This document shows positions 8,733 to 16,993 of a stretch of 64,000 nucleotides of DNA, one piece after another. The number at the start of each line of letters is the position of its first letter. Within the stretch, counting starts at the first letter, position 1. The position numbers and the translations under genes are program-made. The notes beneath the pieces were generated by a model. It was given only the letters and a program-made list of their open reading frames with translations. It did not search any database and was not told the origin of the DNA. Source of the DNA: Paraburkholderia humisilvae (GTDB lineage Bacteria > Pseudomonadota > Gammaproteobacteria > Burkholderiales > Burkholderiaceae); assembly GCF_902859855.1 (NCBI RefSeq), contig NZ_CADIKH010000005.1, forward strand, positions 186,001 through 250,000. The letters are read 5' to 3'.

Positions 8733-9542
8733 ATGAATGACGCCGCAACGATCAGGCGCGCCGCGAAAGCAGGCAGGCGCAGCGACCGCGTGTTGAACGC
8801 GCATACGGCCGCCGCGCCCACCTTGGTAGCCACTCGCCGCGACCGCGATACCGACCAGCTATCGCGCCGCGTCGCCGAGCAGCTCGAGGATGACATCGTG
8901 CTGGGCGTGCTGCATCCGCGCGAACGGCTGATCGAAGATGACCTGTGCGAGCGCTTCGGCCTGAAACGTCATGTCGTGCGTCAGGTGCTCGTTGAGCTCG
9001 AGCGGCGCGGCGTCGTCGAGCGGCGGCGCAATATCGGCGCGCTTGTGAAGTCGTTTTCCGCTCGCGAGGTGTCCGAACTGTATGCGCTGCGCACATTGCT
9101 GGAGACCCATGCGGCTAGCCGTATTCCGTTTCCCGTCGAGCGCGCGAAGCTCGACGACCTGGAGGCGCTGCAGGCGCGGCATGACGAAGCCGCCGCCCGC
9201 GGCAACCTGCGTCGCGTGTTTCGCGTGAACATGGCTTTTCATCGTGCATTCTTCGCGCTATCGGGCGATCAGGCACTGGTTGATGCGATTCACGAGTACG
9301 AGCGGCGCACGCATGCGATCCGTTCGGTGTCGATCGTGTTCCCGCAGTATCTGGAAAAGGCCCGCAGCGAGCATCATCAGATCATCGACGCGTTGAAACA
9401 CGGCGATCGCGAGCGCCTCGTCGATCTGTGCCGTGCGCACCTGCTGCCTTCGCGCGATGCCTATCTCGATGCGCATCATCGGCGCGTCGCCGCAACGGGC
9501 CCGCACGCCGACGGCGCCACGCATTCACTGCGAAAAGGGTAA
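8733..9542 (+). CDS. GntR-family regulator with FCD ligand domain
   Basis: A 269-residue transcription factor. The winged helix (about residues 40-105) shows VAEQLEDDIVLGVLHPRERL, then LCERFGLKRHVVRQVLVELE and RRNIGALVKSFS. The FCD effector domain follows, with MAFHRAFFALSGDQ, EHHQIIDALKHGDRE and a terminal RAHLLPSRD helix. The start chosen is the ATG at 8733 because GGAG at 8720-8723 is spaced 9 nt from it; ATG 8724 and TTG 8715 are in frame but poorly placed. It is co-transcribed with the dehydratase. FCD regulators usually sense the sugar acid handled by their operon and act as repressors. Confidence 0.88.
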   Translation: MNDAATIRRAAKAGRRSDRVLNAHTAAAPTLVATRRDRDTDQLSRRVAEQLEDDIVLGVLHPRERLIEDDLCERFGLKRHVVRQVLVELERRGVVERRRNIGALVKSFSAREVSELYALRTLLETHAASRIPFPVERAKLDDLEALQARHDEAAARGNLRRVFRVNMAFHRAFFALSGDQALVDAIHEYERRTHAIRSVSIVFPQYLEKARSEHHQIIDALKHGDRERLVDLCRAHLLPSRDAYLDAHHRRVAATGPHADGATHSLRKG

Positions 9543-9578
9543 GCAAAGGCCGAACGGCGGGCGGCATGCACGCCGCGC

Positions 9579-10472
9579 TCAACGTGCGCCGGTATTCTGT
9601 GCGGCCATGCTTGCCGCGTCGGCGACGCACTGCGCAAGGTGCCGCACCGCGGCCGGTACTTCGCGGCGGCGGCGCTCGATCAGCACGATGTCGCGGTGGA
9701 ACGTGTCGGCGCCGAGTGTGAGCGGCACGACGGATTTCGGCAATTTCCCAAGACCCGGCGTGAGCGGCAGCAGCGCGACGCCCAGGCCCCGCGCGACCAG
9801 GCGCACGATGCCGGGCAGTTCGTCGAGCTCGATCGCGTCGTCGACCGCGATCCGCATCCGCCGCAGGAACCGGTCCACCTGGCCGCCGCCGAACGAGCGG
9901 CGGTCGTACCGGATAAACGGCAGCGACGCCAGCGCGTCGCGCCACGCGGCGCGCGCGTATGCGGCCGGCGCGAGCAGCACGAACGGCTCCCTCGCGAGCG
10001 TCTGGCTATCGAGTTCGGCCGGCAGCGCAAACGGCGGCTTGATCAGCAGCGCGAAATCGAGCTCGCCGGCGTCGACCTGGCCTAGCAACCCAAGCGACAC
10101 GCCCGGCACGACACGCACTTTCCAGCCGGGCCATTCGCGGCGGAACGCGGCCAGCGCGTCCGCGAGAAACGACGTCTGCACTGACGCGATCGCGCCGACG
10201 CTCACTTCGCCAGCCGCTTTGAGCGCCGTGCCGCGATCGCCCAGGCGCGCGACTAGCGCAAGAATCTCTTCCGCGAGCGCGAGCGTTTCGCGGCCCGCGT
10301 CATTCAGCGTCGCGGAGCGGCCGGTGCGGTCGAACAGCGGATAGCCAAGGTTCGATTCGAGTCGCTGCATCTGCGCGCTGACGGCCGACTGCGTGAGGCC
10401 GATCTGTTCGCCGGCCGCGGCGAACGTGCCGTGCCTCGCGACGGCGACGAGGGTCGAAAGTTCGCGGAACAT
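9579..10472 (-). CDS. LysR-family transcriptional regulator
   Basis: A 297-residue LysR-type regulator. The N-terminal helix-turn-helix is MFRELSTLVAVARHGTFAAA followed by LTQSAVSAQMQRLES; the co-inducer-binding domain fills residues 90-290 (for example VSVGAIASVQTSFLADAL, VARGLGVALLPLTPGLG). It is divergent from the VOC-family gene at 10613 across 140 bp, the classical layout for a LysR protein regulating its neighbour. It ends 37 bp from the convergent GntR gene. The effector is unknown. Confidence 0.9.
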   Translation of the reverse strand: MFRELSTLVAVARHGTFAAAGEQIGLTQSAVSAQMQRLESNLGYPLFDRTGRSATLNDAGRETLALAEEILALVARLGDRGTALKAAGEVSVGAIASVQTSFLADALAAFRREWPGWKVRVVPGVSLGLLGQVDAGELDFALLIKPPFALPAELDSQTLAREPFVLLAPAAYARAAWRDALASLPFIRYDRRSFGGGQVDRFLRRMRIAVDDAIELDELPGIVRLVARGLGVALLPLTPGLGKLPKSVVPLTLGADTFHRDIVLIERRRREVPAAVRHLAQCVADAASMAAQNTGAR

Positions 10473-10534
10473 GCGTTCGATTCATCAATATTTTTGGAGC
10501 TGAGAATGAAATGATATCGCTTTCAAGCAATTTT

Positions 10535-10548
10535 GTTTGTAAGTAAAC
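10535..10548. promoter_or_regulatory. Possible LysR binding site
   Basis: The divergent LysR/VOC intergenic region contains GTTT-GTAAGT-AAAC, an inverted repeat with a 6-nt centre, about 65 bp before the VOC start. Symmetry and position fit a LysR-type site, but the flanking bases are AT-rich enough for chance. Confidence 0.3.
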
Positions 10549-10612
10549 TAGGCTGTAAATACTGCTTTTGCTGTCCGTTTTTTTCTTCCACCGACCACCC
10601 ACCGAGACTCCC

Positions 10613-11050
10613 ATGACCGATACGACGCAAGGCGCGATGCCGCCGTTCCATCTCGCGTTTCCTGTTCATAGCCTTGCGGCTGCGCGCGCGTTCTACGGCG
10701 ACCTGCTGGGCTGCCCTGAAGGTCGCAGTTCGCCCGAGTGGGTCGATTTCAATTTCTATGGTCATCAGATCGTCGCGCACCTGTCACCCGATGAAGCGGG
10801 TCACCGCGCGACCAACGCGGTCGATGGCGATGCGGTGCCGGTGCGCCATTTCGGCGTTGTGCTGTCGATGCAGCAGTGGGACGCGCTTGCGGGCAAACTG
10901 AAAGCGGCGGGCACGAAATTCATCATCGAGCCGCATATCCGCTTCAAAGGCGAAGTCGGCGAACAGGCGACCATGTTCTTCCTCGATCCGTCGGGCAACG
11001 CGGTCGAGATCAAGTCGTTTGCCAATATGGCGTCGTTGTTCGCGAAGTAA
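10613..11050 (+). CDS. VOC (glyoxalase/dioxygenase) superfamily protein
   Basis: A 145-residue single vicinal-oxygen-chelate domain. It begins PPFHLAFPVHSLAAARAFYG, with the first metal-ligand position in FHLAFPV, and the second half has VRHFGVVL and MFFLDPSGNAVEIKSF, where the Glu in VEIK is the usual last metal ligand. The start at 10613 removes an unlikely N-terminal extension in the same frame. It probably acts on a small organic substrate such as a glyoxalase- or dioxygenase-type compound, but the activity cannot be assigned. It is probably controlled by the divergent LysR protein. Confidence 0.85.
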   Translation: MTDTTQGAMPPFHLAFPVHSLAAARAFYGDLLGCPEGRSSPEWVDFNFYGHQIVAHLSPDEAGHRATNAVDGDAVPVRHFGVVLSMQQWDALAGKLKAAGTKFIIEPHIRFKGEVGEQATMFFLDPSGNAVEIKSFANMASLFAK

Positions 11051-11080
11051 CGAATCAGCGCTCGAAGGAGAGTCACTGTC

Positions 11081-11479
11081 ATGCGGATTAGCGACAATGC
11101 AGCCGCGTCGTTGGCTAACGACCCTGCGCCGTCCGGTGCTAACGCGCGCAACGACGGGCCGTCGTTCCAGGACCTGCTGTCCCAACTGAACGACTATGCG
11201 GGCAGCGATCCCGGTCAGGGCCTGTTCAATTCGATACTTGCGCAGCTGGGCATCACGCCGCAGCAGTATGCGCAGATGACGCCGCAAGAGCGCGAGAAAA
11301 TCGAACAGAAGATCCAGGATCTGATGAAGCAGGAAATGCAGGCACGGATCCAGCAGCAAAACCAGACGTTGCAACTGACGCAAGCGCAGCCGGCGGGCGC
11401 GCAAACCGGCACGCAGACGGGCACGCAGACGGACACGTCGTCGTCTGGCAAACGCGGCACGATCGACTTCGCGATCTGA
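11081..11479 (+). CDS. Small hypothetical protein with Gln-rich tail
   Basis: A 132-residue protein I do not recognise. The start ATG at 11081 has a strong AAGGAGAG site upstream. The middle is predicted helical (FQDLLSQLNDYAGSDPGQGL, then QYAQMTPQEREKIEQKIQDL). The tail is rich in Gln and Thr with GTQTGTQTDTSSSGKRG, a short tandem repeat. There is no signal peptide or membrane segment. It follows the VOC gene by 30 bp on the same strand and could be co-transcribed with it. The good ribosome site and clean codon use support a real gene. Confidence 0.6.
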   Translation: MRISDNAAASLANDPAPSGANARNDGPSFQDLLSQLNDYAGSDPGQGLFNSILAQLGITPQQYAQMTPQEREKIEQKIQDLMKQEMQARIQQQNQTLQLTQAQPAGAQTGTQTGTQTDTSSSGKRGTIDFAI

Positions 11480-11553
11480 TCAGAGCAGTTATAACGGTTA
11501 CAGCGAGGCCGCACGAACCGGTGCTTCGCCGGACCGTGCGGCAGGTCGACGCG

Positions 11554-12504
11554 TCATGATGACGGGTGCGTTGCACGCTGATGCATAAAGGTATCAATCA
11601 GCTTTGCGCACTGCTCGGCCTGTTCATCGAGCGCGAAATGCCCGGCGTCCAGAATATGAATCTCAGCGTTCGGCAGATCACGCCGATACGCGTGCGCCTC
11701 GGCAACCTGAAATGACGGATCGTATTTGCCCCACAGCACCAGCGTGCGCGGTTGCGTCTTTTTCAACCACGCCTGCCATGTGGGATACGACGCTACGTTC
11801 GTGCGATAGTCGTAAAAGAGGTCGCTCTGAATATCGACTTCGCCAGGCCGGTTCAGAAACGCGAACTCATCCATCCACAGATCCGGATCGTAAAGCTCGA
11901 CATTCGGGCTCGAGCCGAGATGACGAAGCTTCGTTGCGTTGAATGAAATCAGGTTCTCGCGCAACGCAGCTTCGTTCGGTTCGCGGTTTGCCCAGAATTC
12001 CCTGCGCTTGTTCCACAGCGGTCCCAGCCCATCCTCGTGCGCGACCGCATTCTGGATGATCAGCGCATCGACACGCTCCGGGTGCGCAAGCGCCAGCCGG
12101 AAGCCGACCGGGCCGCCATAGTCTGCATAAACATCACGTAGTGCGACAAGCCGAGCTTCACGGTGAACGCATCGACCACCTGCGCGAGGTGATCGAACGT
12201 GTAGTCGAACTGCGTCGGCGGCGGCGCTGCACTATTGCCGAAGCCGGGGTAGTCGGGCGCGATCAGGTGATAACGGTTCGCGAGCCGCTGGAAGAGCGGA
12301 TTGAACATCCGCGACGAAGACGGAAAGCCGTGTAGCAGTAACAGCGTCGGCGCATTCTTCGGGCCCGCCTCACGGTAGAACACCGACACACCATCGATGT
12401 CGATGGTGCGGTAATGGACCTGTGCATCGCCTGGTTGAGTCATATCGGCTCCATTGGCAGAAGAAAAGGGCGCAAGGCTCAGCGCGATGGAGGCGGCCGC
12501 CAGC
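11554..12504 (-). pseudogene. Secreted alpha/beta-hydrolase (epoxide hydrolase type), main part, frameshifted
   Basis: This is the body of an alpha/beta-hydrolase split by the Tn7-like element; its first 26 bases lie at 27524-27549. HGFPSSSRMF (oxyanion hole), LWGKYDPSF (acid) and LDAGHFALDE (His) are visible. The catalytic nucleophile motif, expected MQDYGGP, is broken by loss of one base near 12123: the frame runs MQT instead of MQDYGGP, and the correct continuation (YGGPVGFRLALAHPERV) is in the next frame. Joining both parts and restoring one base gives 326 codons. An internal ATG at 12443 could still start translation, but the frameshift removes the nucleophile. Sequencing error cannot be excluded for the single base. 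Confidence 0.85.
12500..12504. repeat. Target-site duplication, left copy
   Basis: CCAGC immediately outside the left inverted repeat. The identical CCAGC lies immediately outside the right inverted repeat at 27519-27523. Five bp is the usual duplication for Tn7- and Tn5053-type transposases. Confidence 0.85.
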
Positions 12505-12638
12505 CGTAGACCGTAATAAAAGCGTCAACGCCCCGAACTAGCAATGACGCGGCATGGCGCTCGCCGGTTGACACTTTTATATCCCGTTGAATCGTAGTAA
12601 AAGCGTCAATTCGCGTATGTCCGTATTAAATTCGTCAA
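12505..12638. repeat. Left end: terminal inverted repeat and TnsB-type sites
   Basis: The terminal repeat starts CGTAGACCGTA. Repeats of about 15 bp follow: TAATAAAAGCGTCAA (12514-12528), an inverted degenerate copy TTGACACTTTTATA (12568-12581), TAGTAAAAGCGTCAA (12595-12609) and TATTAAATTCGTCAA (12624-12638). Their spacing and similarity, and their presence in inverted form at the right end, mark them as transposase-binding sites. They lie just upstream of the tnsA-like gene, so TnsB binding could also repress the operon. Confidence 0.8.
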
Positions 12639-12682
12639 TTCGCCTCCTACACTTCGAATCCCGTCCGTAAGCTGTTGATCTT

Positions 12683-13318
12683 ATGGAACATTCTCTGCAC
12701 ACCGCAGAGCCGGTCGCGCTCGCCCGTCCGCGCGGAGCACATCGGTTCGAAGCGTTCAGCCCCAAGCTCGCACGCCGGATGACGTTTTATTGCCGCGCCC
12801 TGGTTGCGCAGTGGGTGTTGCTCGAAGCCGATCCGTCGGTCATCGCCTTCTGTGAGCGGCCGGGTTACATACAGATTGACAGGCACAAGCGACTCGCGGA
12901 CTTCTGGGTTCGTTATGTTGATCGGAATGAATTAGTTATCCTTCATGATCGGTCTTACGAAGTCGATGCAACGAAGCCAGATCGAGTTCTCGATGTAGAC
13001 ACATGTACGATCCGGCGGGTTGCGCCGGCTGACCTGGCTGCCGCACGAATCTGGATTGAGAACTGGCAGCGCATGTTGCCGTGCCTGGTTGCCAACCGGG
13101 ATCTCGTTCCGTCGACGTTGCCGCAGGCGATCGCGCGCTTCGTGAAGGAGCCTCGAAGGTTGCTCGACATCGAGCGAGAGTTTTCGACGGGCGATCCGGT
13201 AGTGGTTCGCACGGCCGTGTTTGGCCTGCTGCACAACGGACGTGTCGGTGCACCGGAGCTTCGGACACAACCGCTGTCGCTGCTCACGTCGTTCTCGGCT
13301 TTGGACGCGCAGTCATGA
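12683..13318 (+). CDS. tnsA: TnsA-like transposition protein, catalytic residues apparently lost
   Basis: A 211-residue protein with the TnsA N-terminal endonuclease fold pattern: VLLEADPSVIAFCERPGYIQ corresponds to the LE-x-DP-x-V-x-x-x-x-EQP block, and LADFWVRYVD to the conserved DF block. In Tn7 TnsA the nuclease needs Glu63, Asp114 and Lys132. By hand alignment the Asp is kept (ADF), the Glu position holds Leu (CRALVAQ), and the V-K motif reads ILHDRS. The protein may therefore be structural rather than a nuclease. It starts 45 bp after the last TnsB-type site and overlaps tnsB by ATGA. If TnsA cutting is absent, transposition would be expected to make cointegrates. The alignment is by eye. 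Confidence 0.75.
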   Translation: MEHSLHTAEPVALARPRGAHRFEAFSPKLARRMTFYCRALVAQWVLLEADPSVIAFCERPGYIQIDRHKRLADFWVRYVDRNELVILHDRSYEVDATKPDRVLDVDTCTIRRVAPADLAAARIWIENWQRMLPCLVANRDLVPSTLPQAIARFVKEPRRLLDIEREFSTGDPVVVRTAVFGLLHNGRVGAPELRTQPLSLLTSFSALDAQS

Positions 13319-15321
13319 ACCGCCGCCGACCCGATTTTCAGGCGATCGACGTCGGCACCTGGCCGACCGTTACCAGCGCGGAACTCGATGAGGCCGCACG
13401 GCGCGATTTCGAAGCGCGTCGACAGGCCGTGGTGCGTTTCGCAGCCGGGGAGTCAGTTGCGACAATCGAACAGACGACCGGTGTGAATCGCCGGCAACTC
13501 TACCGCTGCATCGAAAGGGCAATGCTGCCGCATCCGGACGGCAGGCCGTTCGGTTTTCGTGCGCTGGTTCCCTACATGCGCATCGCGGAGTACGTGCGGA
13601 TACACCAAGTGCGCGTGCATGGCGAGCGCGGTAGCCGTGGCGCGGCGGGTGCCTTGTCGCAACTGTTCGAGCGTCACCCCGCACTGGCGGGCTGGCTTGT
13701 GCTGCAGGTGAAGCAGCGCAAGGTGCTCCTCCGGCAGATCCATACGGATGGCCGGCTGCGGACGCGGCTGCGTGGTCTGCAGGCGCTGCATGACGATTTC
13801 CTACGGCAATGTCGCACAGTGGGACTCACGGCTGCGGACTATCCGTTCAATACCGCGGGACATGCGATCCGCTCGCTGTCACGTCACCTGACCGCGGAGA
13901 TGCTGCGCAGTTTCGGGACGGCAGCCCACCTGGCGGGCGCATCGCACCTCAAGGGCTTGCCGCGCCAGGACGACGAGGCGACCACGCCGGCGGCGACGCG
14001 CCCTTACCAGGTGGTGGAATTCGACGGCCACCGGCTCGACATCCGGCTCAAGGTGGTCGTACGCGATCCGCTTGGATTCGAACACGAGTTCGAGATGGAA
14101 CGCGTCTGGCTGCTTGTGATCATTGACGTGTGCACGCGTGCGGTTCTTGGCTATCACATTGTGCTGGCGAGGGAGTACAGCCGATACGATGTCATCAAGA
14201 CCATCGAGAAGGCACTGGAGCCCCACCGCCCGCGCACCTTCACAATCGGGGGACTCGCATATGGAGCGCATGACGGCTTTCCCTCCCAACGGTTGCCGGA
14301 ACTGGCGTACGTGACATGGGAGTGGATGCGGCTCGATAACGCGAAGGCCAATCTTGCCAATGAGACGCTGACCGCGTTGTGTGAATTCGTGGGCTGTCTT
14401 GCTGATGCGGGTCCGAAATACAGTCCGGACGAGCGGCCATACATCGAGCGCTTCTTTGGCACGATCGCGAGCCGTCTGTCATCGCGCCTTCCCGGGTACA
14501 CGGGTTCGCATCCACGCGATCTGCGGCGGGCGCTGGCCGATCCGAAGGGCGACCTGCGTCTGTATGTGTCGATCGACGAGCTCGAGGAACTGGTCGAGTA
14601 CGCGATCGCGAGCTACAACGGTACGCCGCACAGCGGTCTGAACAACGCGACGCCGCTTGAGGCCATCGAGTACTTCGTGCGCGGCAGGCAGACCATGGTC
14701 ACGTGGCTTGCCGAACATCATCGCCGCTCCTTATGCCTGATGCAGTCCGCGCGGCGCTGCCGGGTACGGGCATATCTGGACCAGGGTGTGCGACCGCACG
14801 TCAACCTGCACGGCGTGCGCTACACGAACAGTGTGCTGGCGACCAGCGCCCATCTGATCGGCCACTACCTGTTGGTCTATCTGAACGCCGACGATCTTCG
14901 CTGTGTACGTGCATTTCTCGCCGACGGTACCGAACTGGGCGTGCTCGACGCGCAAGGCGCGTGGCGAGTGGTGCCGCACAACCTCAAGCTGCGCCAGGAA
15001 ATACGCAAACAGAAGGACGGGCGACGCAGTCGCCAGCTGCCCGACGTCAATCCAATCGAGTCCTATGTTCGGGACAAGCTCGCGCAGGCGAAGAAGACCC
15101 GCAAGGCGGCCACAGAGCTTGCCCATACCGTGCGATTGCTTGCGTCTGCACCCAGCGCGCGAACACCCGTCGGCCCTCGAAATGCCCACGCAGTGGAAAC
15201 AGCGTCGTCACCGGAAACCGCGCCGGCGATCGTCGCGCCGGCATCGACTGTTGTCGAGTCCGCGCCGCGTACACCTGTCCGGCCAAAGAAGCTGTCGATC
15301 GGTACCGGCCAGGTGTTCTGA
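13315..15321 (+). CDS. tnsB: TnsB/TniA-type DDE transposase
   Basis: A 668-residue transposase of the rve/Mu-C superfamily that would join element ends to target DNA. An N-terminal helix-turn-helix-like stretch (GESVATIEQTTGVNRRQLYR) precedes the catalytic core. Likely DDE residues are the Asp in VVEFDGHRLDI, the Asp in WEWMRLDNAKANLAN, and the Glu in DERPYIERFFGTI. The C-terminal half carries a Mu-transposase-type beta-barrel (LHGVRYTNSVL) and a basic, low-complexity tail ending RPKKLSIGTGQVF, probably contacting TnsC. The start ATG at 13315 overlaps the tnsA stop (ATGA). Length is usual for the family. Confidence 0.9.
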   Translation: MNRRRPDFQAIDVGTWPTVTSAELDEAARRDFEARRQAVVRFAAGESVATIEQTTGVNRRQLYRCIERAMLPHPDGRPFGFRALVPYMRIAEYVRIHQVRVHGERGSRGAAGALSQLFERHPALAGWLVLQVKQRKVLLRQIHTDGRLRTRLRGLQALHDDFLRQCRTVGLTAADYPFNTAGHAIRSLSRHLTAEMLRSFGTAAHLAGASHLKGLPRQDDEATTPAATRPYQVVEFDGHRLDIRLKVVVRDPLGFEHEFEMERVWLLVIIDVCTRAVLGYHIVLAREYSRYDVIKTIEKALEPHRPRTFTIGGLAYGAHDGFPSQRLPELAYVTWEWMRLDNAKANLANETLTALCEFVGCLADAGPKYSPDERPYIERFFGTIASRLSSRLPGYTGSHPRDLRRALADPKGDLRLYVSIDELEELVEYAIASYNGTPHSGLNNATPLEAIEYFVRGRQTMVTWLAEHHRRSLCLMQSARRCRVRAYLDQGVRPHVNLHGVRYTNSVLATSAHLIGHYLLVYLNADDLRCVRAFLADGTELGVLDAQGAWRVVPHNLKLRQEIRKQKDGRRSRQLPDVNPIESYVRDKLAQAKKTRKAATELAHTVRLLASAPSARTPVGPRNAHAVETASSPETAPAIVAPASTVVESAPRTPVRPKKLSIGTGQVF

Positions 15322-15349
15322 CCTGAAACCCTTCATTAAGAGGTGCGTC

Positions 15350-16330
15350 ATGTCGCTAGAGATACCACGTCCCATCGACCCGTCACTTCATCCGCTAGTG
15401 TCCGGCAATTACCGTATCGCCACGCCGGCCATCGAGGCCTTCTATGAACTCGTCATGCGCTGCCTGCGCTACCGGATCATGGGAGCGCTCATCTACGGGC
15501 CGTCGCGCATCGGCAAGACCCGGGCGATCGAGTACGTGCGTCTGCTGCTGGCACGCGACTACCCAAAGATGACAACCTACCACGCCCAATGCGAGCACAA
15601 GCCGCGGCACGCGGAAGGGCCATTCTTCGCGAACCTGCTCGAGGCGGTGGGCGACTACGATCCGAACGCGGGCACGAATCCATCCAGGCGCATGCGCCTG
15701 GCGCTGAGGATTCGCGAGGCAGCCGCGAGAGCAGGAAGTGGTACGGTGCTGCTCTTTTGCGACGAGGCGCAGCGGTACAACGAAAACGAATACGAGTGGC
15801 TGCGCGACGTGCACGACGCGCTGGACCGGCAGCAGATCAAGCTGTTCACGTTTCTCGTCGGTCAGCAGGAGCTGCTCTCGCAGAAGACAGCGCTGCAGAT
15901 CGCGGGCAAGACACAGATCGTCGCGCGCCTGATGGTCGAGGAACTGTCGTTCTACGGTATCCGGAATGCGGAGGACGTTGCCACGTGCCTGAACGGATAT
16001 GACCAGACTGCGTATCCCGAAGGTGGCGAGTGGACTTTTACCCGCTTCTATATCCCGCAGGCCTTCGACTCTGGCTATCGACTCGTCAGCGATGCCGATA
16101 CGCTCTGGCAAGCGTTCGAAGCGGCGCATCACAAGGCGAATCTGGCGGGTCGGCTGGCCATTCCGATGGAGTCGTTTGCGCGCGCCGTGGAGATTGTGCT
16201 GAAGGAAAGCGAACTCAGGGACAGTGCCGGCTATTGCCCGGAGGCTGCTTTATGGACCTATGCTGTGCAGCACTGCGGCTACGTGCAGTCACGCCATGCA
16301 ACCGGCCGCGTCCTCGTTGCTGCCGCGTAG
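15350..16330 (+). CDS. tnsC: TnsC/TniB-type AAA ATPase
   Basis: A 326-residue AAA+ target-selection regulator that couples the TniQ-marked target to TnsB. Walker A is GALIYGPSRIGKTRAIEY near residue 50 and Walker B is TVLLFCDEAQRYNENE near 138; QQIKLFTFLVGQQELL resembles the sensor-1 region. The start chosen is the ATG at 15350 with AAGAGGTGCGTC upstream; the frame is open further 5' inside tnsB but that part is shadow. It lies 28 bp after tnsB and overlaps the tniQ gene by about 35 bp, so the four genes form one operon. Confidence 0.88.
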   Translation: MSLEIPRPIDPSLHPLVSGNYRIATPAIEAFYELVMRCLRYRIMGALIYGPSRIGKTRAIEYVRLLLARDYPKMTTYHAQCEHKPRHAEGPFFANLLEAVGDYDPNAGTNPSRRMRLALRIREAAARAGSGTVLLFCDEAQRYNENEYEWLRDVHDALDRQQIKLFTFLVGQQELLSQKTALQIAGKTQIVARLMVEELSFYGIRNAEDVATCLNGYDQTAYPEGGEWTFTRFYIPQAFDSGYRLVSDADTLWQAFEAAHHKANLAGRLAIPMESFARAVEIVLKESELRDSAGYCPEAALWTYAVQHCGYVQSRHATGRVLVAAA

Positions 16331-16946
16331 CGCCGCGTTGCCGCGGCCGCTGAGTTTTCCGATCCTCACACTCGACGAACGCAAACTGACGCCCGCGCTG
16401 GGCTACGTCTTCAGCAGGAAGTGGCTCGAGCCCTGCGAGTCGCTCGTCTCGATCCTGTGGAAATTCGAGCGGGCAAACGGTGCGCCCGGGCATACTGTCG
16501 CGCGACTGGCGAGACCGGACATCGACCCGTATGAAGGCATTGTTCCCGAACTGGGCGAGGTCGATATCAACCGGTTGCGGGAGAACCTTCTGGCGCCAGT
16601 CGGAACGCTGCAAATGGCGTTGCTACAGCCCTCACAGCGGCGACGTTATAGCAACGTCTTTCGCCACTGCCGGCGCTGCATGGCGCACGGTTATCACAGC
16701 GTGCTCCATCAGATGGAAAGCATCCGCACCTGTCCTGCCCATCATCGCGCGCTTGAAACTGAATGCCGGCGCTGCGGCTATGAAGCACCTTATCGGATCA
16801 GTGTGCAGCTACTGGAAGCACCCTATCGCTGTGCATCGTGCCGCGCGAGCTATGGCGGTCAAGGCTGGATGCCGGATAAACCCTTGATGAAGGCGGAGTA
16901 CCGCAAAGCGTTCACGCGGCGGTATTTCGAGCGTCACCTGGGCTGA
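16296..16946 (+). CDS. tniQ: Short TniQ-family protein
   Basis: A TniQ-domain protein of about 216 residues, the target-selection adaptor of Tn7-like systems. The N-terminal block PCESLVSILWKFERANG is typical of TniQ. Zinc-binding motifs follow: HCRRCMAHGYHS, IRTCPAHHRALETECRRCG and YRCASCRASYGG. It is short compared with TnsD (about 500 residues), and lacks the long C-terminal DNA-reading part, which agrees with insertion at a non-glmS target. The start is uncertain: ATG 16296 is used; 16260 and 16224 are in frame within the tnsC end. No CRISPR array or Cas gene is present. Confidence 0.82.
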   Translation: MQPAASSLLPRSAALPRPLSFPILTLDERKLTPALGYVFSRKWLEPCESLVSILWKFERANGAPGHTVARLARPDIDPYEGIVPELGEVDINRLRENLLAPVGTLQMALLQPSQRRRYSNVFRHCRRCMAHGYHSVLHQMESIRTCPAHHRALETECRRCGYEAPYRISVQLLEAPYRCASCRASYGGQGWMPDKPLMKAEYRKAFTRRYFERHLG

Positions 16947-16963
16947 CCATCGCGGCGATGGTC
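16945..16963. terminator. Perfect hairpin between convergent tniQ and recombinase genes
   Basis: GACCATCGC-G-GCGATGGTC overlaps the tniQ stop codon. The 9-bp arms are perfect with a single central base, so in RNA the loop would open to a few bases. No U-tract follows, so it is only a possible bidirectional terminator; a protein-binding palindrome is equally likely. Confidence 0.4.
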
Positions 16964-16993
16964 ATCCCGAAAACGCCACACGGGTGTCGCCCG

